Assembly (NCBI GenBank): GCA_945906305.1 | Contig: CAMDQT010000005.1 | Location: forward strand, 62,001-126,000 | DNA from: Ferrithrix thermotolerans DSM 19514 | Lineage (GTDB): Bacteria > Actinomycetota > Acidimicrobiia > Acidimicrobiales > CAIXPF01 | Direction of reading: 5' to 3' | DNA length: 64,000 bases | Shown: positions 60,469 to 64,000 of the stretch, piece after piece | How the letters are laid out: every line of letters starts with the position of its first letter | Numbering within the stretch: the first letter of the stretch is position 1 | Notes under the pieces: generated by a model | The model's database searches: none | The model's input: only the letters and a program-made list of their open reading frames with translations | Told to the model about the DNA's origin: nothing | Position numbers and translations under genes: made by a program

Positions 60469-60867
60469 ATGATCGGTCACCTCGGTCTGAACGTCGCCGA
60501 CCTCGCCGTCGCCCGGGCCTACTACCGCGAGTTGCTCCCGCTGTTGGGCTACGAGCTCTTCATCGATGACGCCCACCAGTTCGGCTACCGACCAGCGGAG
60601 TCACGACGGGGCGCGTACCTGTTCTTCTATCCGTCGTCAGAGGCAGGCACCTACCACCGTGATCGAACGGGCCTGCAACATCTTGCCTTCACGGTTGCTG
60701 GCCGGAAACAGGTCCGAGTGGCCCATGACCGCGCCGTCGCTCTCGGCTCCACCGTGCTACACGAACCCCAGGCCTTCGCCCAGTACCCGCCGCCGTACTA
60801 CGCCGCATTCTGGCTCGACCCGTGCGGCTTCATGCTCGAAGCGGTCTGTCACCACGACCGGGACTGA
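60469..60867 (+). CDS. VOC family protein
   Basis: A 132-residue VOC protein with His4 in IGHLGLNVADL, His in GLQHLAFTV and Glu in MLEAVCHH as likely metal ligands. YYRELLPLLGYELF is the usual first helix. It resembles the small glyoxalase-like proteins common in actinobacteria, with no known substrate. An AAGGGG stretch lies about 16 bases before the ATG. It ends close to the acyl-CoA dehydrogenase-like gene at 60906. Confidence 0.85.
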   Translation: MIGHLGLNVADLAVARAYYRELLPLLGYELFIDDAHQFGYRPAESRRGAYLFFYPSSEAGTYHRDRTGLQHLAFTVAGRKQVRVAHDRAVALGSTVLHEPQAFAQYPPPYYAAFWLDPCGFMLEAVCHHDRD

Positions 60868-60893
60868 CCGGCACGAGTGCGTCCAAAGCCGTC

Positions 60894-60899
60894 TACGCT
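60894..60899 (+). promoter_or_regulatory. Putative -10 box (TACGCT)
   Basis: TACGCT ends six bases before GTG 60906 and supports that start over the in-frame ATG 60927. Confidence 0.45.
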
Positions 60900-60905
60900 C
60901 CCGAC

Positions 60906-62093
60906 GTGACCGTCACCCCGACAACGATGACCCATGACGATGTGGTGGCCTGGGCCGAATCGATGGTGCCACGCCTGGCTGAACGAGCCGCTCAAGCCGA
61001 GCAGTTACGTCAACTGCCACCGGAGACCATCGCCGACTGTGACGCCGCAGGGATCTGGACGCTGGTCATTCCTCGCGCCCTGGGAGGCCACGGTTTGGGG
61101 TTGCGCACGCTGTGCGAACTAGCACGGACCCTGGCCCATGGTTGCGTGTCCACGGCGTGGACCACGTCGTTCCTGGTGCTGCACAACTGGTTCGTGCTGC
61201 GGGCCGAACCTGCCGTCCAAGAAGCGGTGTTCGGAGGCAGTCCCTTCATCCGCATGGCCACCCCCCTTGCTCCCTCCGGTGAGGCCGTGCCTGTCGATGG
61301 CGGCTACCGGCTCAGCGGTCAATGGCAGTGGGCGACGGGCATCATGCACAGCGACTGGGTCTCGGTCATGGCCTTCGTGCCCGGCCCGGAGCGCCCGACC
61401 CCGCGCCTATTCCTGCTACCGGTCGCCGATGTCGAGATCGTCGATGTGTGGCACACCTCCGGCATGCGCGCCACCGGCAGCCACGACGTCGCCGCCACGG
61501 ACCTTTTCGTCCCCCATGCCCGCTCCATGAGTGTGGATCAACTTCGGGGCGAGGATCCGCCCGGCTTCCACCTCCACGGCGACGCGTTCCTGCGCTACCC
61601 GATGACCCCGGTGCTGTGCCTCTACGCCGCGGGCAGCGCCGTCGGTGGCGCCGAGGCGGCGGTCGAAGCGGTCCGCCAACTCATGGGCGGACGCATCATG
61701 GCCCACACCGCGGCCGACCGGCAGGCCGACCAGGCCACGAGCCAGGCCCGCCTCGGCGAGGCACTGGCTACCGTCCGCGCATCCCGTGCGGTATGGTCCG
61801 CGGCGATCGACGAGCTATGCCGGGTCTACGACGCCGGTGGAACGATCCCCCGGGCCGAACGCGGTGGGCTCCGACTCGCCGCCGCCCACGCAGTGAAATT
61901 GGCGCGGGAAGCGGTGGAGATCGCCGGGGTCGGAGCAGGGGCAAACTCCTACTTTGAACCTGCGGCCTTCCAACGCATCGAACGTGATCTGGCCATGCTC
62001 AAAGGCCATGTCGTGTTCGACTGGGACCGGGTCACCCAGCTCGTCGGCCGCTTGGAGTTGGGGTTCGACCCCGCCCCCAGCGACATGCTCTGA
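60906..62093 (+). CDS. Acyl-CoA-dehydrogenase-fold flavin enzyme, HsaA/flavin monooxygenase-like group
   Basis: A 395-residue protein of the same group as 22996-24198: LVIPRALGGHGLGLRT, GGYRLSGQWQWATGIMHSDW, HTSGMRATGSHDVAATDLFVP and VEIAGVGAGANSYFEP. It lacks the dehydrogenase TEIQ motif. Such enzymes hydroxylate phenolic or other rings with reduced flavin (HsaA, C2 components) or carry out related dehydrogenations. No flavin reductase is near. The start GTG 60906 is supported by the TACGCT box. Confidence 0.86.
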   Translation: MTVTPTTMTHDDVVAWAESMVPRLAERAAQAEQLRQLPPETIADCDAAGIWTLVIPRALGGHGLGLRTLCELARTLAHGCVSTAWTTSFLVLHNWFVLRAEPAVQEAVFGGSPFIRMATPLAPSGEAVPVDGGYRLSGQWQWATGIMHSDWVSVMAFVPGPERPTPRLFLLPVADVEIVDVWHTSGMRATGSHDVAATDLFVPHARSMSVDQLRGEDPPGFHLHGDAFLRYPMTPVLCLYAAGSAVGGAEAAVEAVRQLMGGRIMAHTAADRQADQATSQARLGEALATVRASRAVWSAAIDELCRVYDAGGTIPRAERGGLRLAAAHAVKLAREAVEIAGVGAGANSYFEPAAFQRIERDLAMLKGHVVFDWDRVTQLVGRLELGFDPAPSDML

Positions 62094-62121
62094 GGGCGGA
62101 GCTCGACGCCGCCCTGGGTGC

Positions 62122-62610
62122 TCAGTGGGCGGATTCGGCGATGCGCTTGAGGCCCGCCAGGGTGGCGCCGATGCTTTCCTTGGCGTTGGCTACCCGTTGC
62201 GCGACCTCGCTGGCGCCGTTCTCGATCATGATCGGCGACAGATTGCGCAGCGCCCACTGCTCGGTCAGCAGCGTGTGATCGCCTTCCGCTTCGAGCACAT
62301 AACGCCAAAAGACGAAGTTCAACGCCACCCCGCCCGTGACAAAGGCGTAGGAGCGTCCCTCGTCGCGTTCGACGATCTCGACGAGGCCTTTCCATTCCTG
62401 CTCGCCGCGACGATTCACCCCAACGAATTGGTCACCGACCGCTCCGGTACCGGCCACGCCGTCGATCTTGCGCCAGTAGCCGCCGGTATTCTCCGAACTC
62501 CACTCGCCATAACGCTCCATGGCCGTCACCAGCTCCCACACCCGCAGTGGCGGGGCGGCAATGCGGATGGATTCCGAATGGCTGAACAGGGGGGCGGGCT
62601 CGTCGCTCAT
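62122..62610 (-). CDS. SRPBCC (START/polyketide cyclase-like) family protein
   Basis: A 162-residue hydrophobic-cavity protein: SESIRIAAPPLRVWELVTAMERYGEWS is the N-terminal strand-helix of SRPBCC proteins (given as SESIRIAAPPLRVWEL and VTAMERYGEWS). The middle has GDQFVGVNRRGEQEWKGLVEIV, and the long C-terminal helix begins NGASEVAQRVANAKESI. It probably binds or modifies a lipophilic ligand. No catalytic role can be assigned. It lies just downstream of a SnoaL-like gene on the same strand. Confidence 0.85.
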   Translation of the reverse strand: MSDEPAPLFSHSESIRIAAPPLRVWELVTAMERYGEWSSENTGGYWRKIDGVAGTGAVGDQFVGVNRRGEQEWKGLVEIVERDEGRSYAFVTGGVALNFVFWRYVLEAEGDHTLLTEQWALRNLSPIMIENGASEVAQRVANAKESIGATLAGLKRIAESAH

Positions 62611-62648
62611 GGAGAGCAGTCTGCCATGGTGTCGCCGCGGTCCCGTCC

Positions 62649-63056
62649 TCAGCGACGAAGCGAGGCGTCGAGTTGCAAGGCCTTGGCCTTGGCGTAGGTG
62701 AGCTTGTAGACAACCTTGTCACCCTGCCAGTGCAACAGGTCCAGCCCGCGCCACGCGGTCGGCTCACCTCGGGCCTCGAGGGTGCAAACCCAGCTCACCA
62801 TCACCTTTGCCGTCTCGGCATCGATGAACAGGTCCTGCTCAAGGAACTTCATCTCGCCGAAGCGACCGCTGAACTGGGGGGCGAACGCCGCCCGTACCTC
62901 ATCAAGGCCCTGGGCCGCGACACCGTCGAACTGGTCATAGACCCCTTCGGGAGCGAAGTACCCCATCATCGCGTCGAGATCGCAACGGTTGAAGGTGTCG
63001 AGAAAGTCCACCGTGAGCCGATGGAGCCGATCGCGTTCGGGGGACATATCCGTCAT
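62649..63056 (-). CDS. SnoaL-like / ketosteroid-isomerase-fold protein
   Basis: A 135-residue NTF2-like protein: FLDTFNRCDLDAMMGYFAPEGVYDQFDGVAAQG, WVCTLEARGEPTAWRGLDLLHW and KLTYAKA mark the fold (first segment spans two elements). The Asp/Arg pairs needed for epoxide hydrolysis or isomerisation are not clearly present. It sits between the transporter at 63073 and the SRPBCC gene on one strand, so the three may be cotranscribed. ATG 63056 follows GAGGT. Confidence 0.8.
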   Translation of the reverse strand: MTDMSPERDRLHRLTVDFLDTFNRCDLDAMMGYFAPEGVYDQFDGVAAQGLDEVRAAFAPQFSGRFGEMKFLEQDLFIDAETAKVMVSWVCTLEARGEPTAWRGLDLLHWQGDKVVYKLTYAKAKALQLDASLRR

Positions 63057-63072
63057 GGTTAGGACCTCGCTG

Positions 63073-64000
63073 TCAGCTCGAGGGGTGCAACACGCAGTAC
63101 GGCACCATCGGGGAGGAGGAGGCACCGGCGCGCTCGGCGCCCGACGTCGCCGCCCCTACCCCGGACACTGCGCCAAGGGCGAGCAGCGATGCCATTCCGG
63201 CCGCGGCGCCGATGCCGGGGGCACCGGCCACTCGGGCCGGCAACGGCGGGGCGGGTGCGTCGCTGACGAAGAGGTTGATGAAAGCAGCGAACACGCCGAG
63301 GGCGACCGCGATCCACCACACCACGTCGTAGGAGCCGGTGATATCGGCCAGCCTGCCGCCGTACCAAACGCCGATGAAGGCGCCGATCTGATGGGCCAGG
63401 AATACCACGCCGAACAACGAACCGGCATTGGCCACGCCGAACTGTCCAACCACGATTCCCGAGGTGAGCGGCACGGTCGACAACCACAACAAGCCCATCA
63501 CCGCCGCGAAACCGAGCGCCACCGTGGGGGTGTGCGGCAACAGCACCAGACCGGCGATGGCCACCGCCCTCAACCCGTAGATCACCGACAGCAACACGCC
63601 TTTGCGGAATCGACTAGCGAGCAGGCCGGCGCTGAAGGCCCCTAAGACGTTGAACAGGCCGATAAAGGCAATGGCTCGTGCTCCCACGGCCCTGGACATG
63701 CCGACATCGCCGAGGTAAGAAGGCAGGTGGGTACCGATGAAGGTGACGTGAAAGCCGCACACGAAGAACCCCAGGCACAAAAGGCCGTAGCTCGGGTGAC
63801 GCAAGGCCCGCCGGATGGCGACGCTGAAGGGCTCCGCCGCAACGGGGGCCGAGGCCACTACCGCGGCCGAAGCGTCGCCCGCGGTGGCGCGACGACGCTC
63901 GCGTAGCAACACCGACAAAACCACCACCAACAGCGCAACGGAGCCGAGCACGGCCATCGCCGAGCGCCAGCCGATGCGCACGTCCAACCAGCCCGCGGCG
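63073..64000 (-). CDS. Major facilitator superfamily transporter, C-terminal part (5' end outside the window)
   Basis: At least 309 residues without the start, which lies beyond 64000. The visible part is the second half of an MFS protein: RHPSYGLLCLGFFVCGFHVTFIGTHLP opens its first helix (two elements), followed by GLLASRFRKG (motif A), VVGQFGVANAGSLFGVVFLAHQIGAFIG and GGRLADITGSYD. The arrangement resembles oxalate/formate or monocarboxylate carriers. The C-terminal tail after about residue 235 of the visible part is Ala/Gly-rich. Confidence 0.85.
   Translation of the reverse strand, partial: AAGWLDVRIGWRSAMAVLGSVALLVVVLSVLLRERRRATAGDASAAVVASAPVAAEPFSVAIRRALRHPSYGLLCLGFFVCGFHVTFIGTHLPSYLGDVGMSRAVGARAIAFIGLFNVLGAFSAGLLASRFRKGVLLSVIYGLRAVAIAGLVLLPHTPTVALGFAAVMGLLWLSTVPLTSGIVVGQFGVANAGSLFGVVFLAHQIGAFIGVWYGGRLADITGSYDVVWWIAVALGVFAAFINLFVSDAPAPPLPARVAGAPGIGAAAGMASLLALGAVSGVGAATSGAERAGASSSPMVPYCVLHPSS

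Noticed and set aside
1-64000. Natural-product biosynthetic cluster, prophage or genomic island
   Set aside because: No polyketide or peptide synthetases, phage genes, integrases, transposases or tRNA-flanked repeats are visible, and base composition is even.

Overview
The window looks like a piece of a GC-rich (roughly two thirds G+C) actinobacterial chromosome. The mix of genes (many F420/luciferase-like oxidoreductases, a PPOX-class F420 protein, CaiB/BaiF CoA-transferases, many short-chain dehydrogenases, DUF35-thiolase pair, SCO6745-like protein, long Lhr helicase) fits Acidimicrobiia or a related lineage; this placement is inference from gene content, not from a marker gene. Genes are packed tightly on both strands, with no gene-free stretch over 300 bases. 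I see no rRNA, tRNA, CRISPR array, insertion sequence, prophage or origin. The left edge cuts a luciferase-like gene and the right edge cuts a major facilitator transporter.

Layout. 0-6 kb: a CoA-transferase/racemase-like gene, then a minus-strand operon of Rieske dioxygenase alpha and beta subunits, a short-chain dehydrogenase, a methyltransferase and an enoyl-CoA hydratase. 6-13 kb: a c-di-GMP enzyme with both GGDEF and EAL sites, a basic hypothetical protein, threonine ammonia-lyase (ilvA), a GlcD-like FAD oxidase and a luciferase-like gene. 13-25 kb: acyl-CoA metabolism (acyl-CoA ligase, CoA-transferase, two acyl-CoA dehydrogenase-fold enzymes), dehydrogenases, arylamine N-acetyltransferase and small F420/cysteine-type proteins. 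25-30 kb: Lhr helicase, apparently preceded by a small coupled reading frame. 30-41 kb: a DHA2 transporter, a Baeyer-Villiger monooxygenase overlapping an esterase, a limonene-epoxide-hydrolase-like enzyme with all its catalytic residues, a split thiamine-diphosphate decarboxylase, a cytosolic avidin-like protein and a D-aminoacylase-like amidohydrolase. 41-50 kb: enoyl-CoA hydratase, a secreted metalloprotease-like protein with a Glu-Pro repeat tail, a CLC transporter, an ACMSD-like amidohydrolase, and an HMG-CoA-lyase/transporter operon. 50-64 kb: luciferase-like enzyme, thioesterase, second Baeyer-Villiger enzyme, DUF35 plus thiolase-fold pair lacking the thiolase cysteine, further dehydrogenases, a 2-keto-4-pentenoate hydratase family enzyme, vicinal-oxygen-chelate proteins and transporters.

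How it works together. Most genes oxidise, activate, cleave or hydrolyse small carbon skeletons: ring hydroxylation, ketone-to-ester oxidation followed by hydrolysis, epoxide hydrolysis, CoA activation, beta-oxidation and retro-aldol or HMG-CoA cleavage. The likely lifestyle is heterotrophic use of alicyclic, terpenoid, steroid-like or aromatic compounds. No single complete pathway is encoded here.

A recurrent regulatory pattern is a TANNNT box ending 6-8 bases before a start codon that has no Shine-Dalgarno sequence. I count 17 such cases, which suggests widespread leaderless transcription and lets several start codons be chosen. The observations I consider most worth a second look are the avidin-like protein (38856-39254), the cysteine-less thiolase with its DUF35 partner (53770-55403), the racemase-like protein missing its catalytic His (212-1351), the BVMO-esterase pair (32751-35860), the small frame coupled to lhr (25411-25482) and the leaderless promoter pattern.
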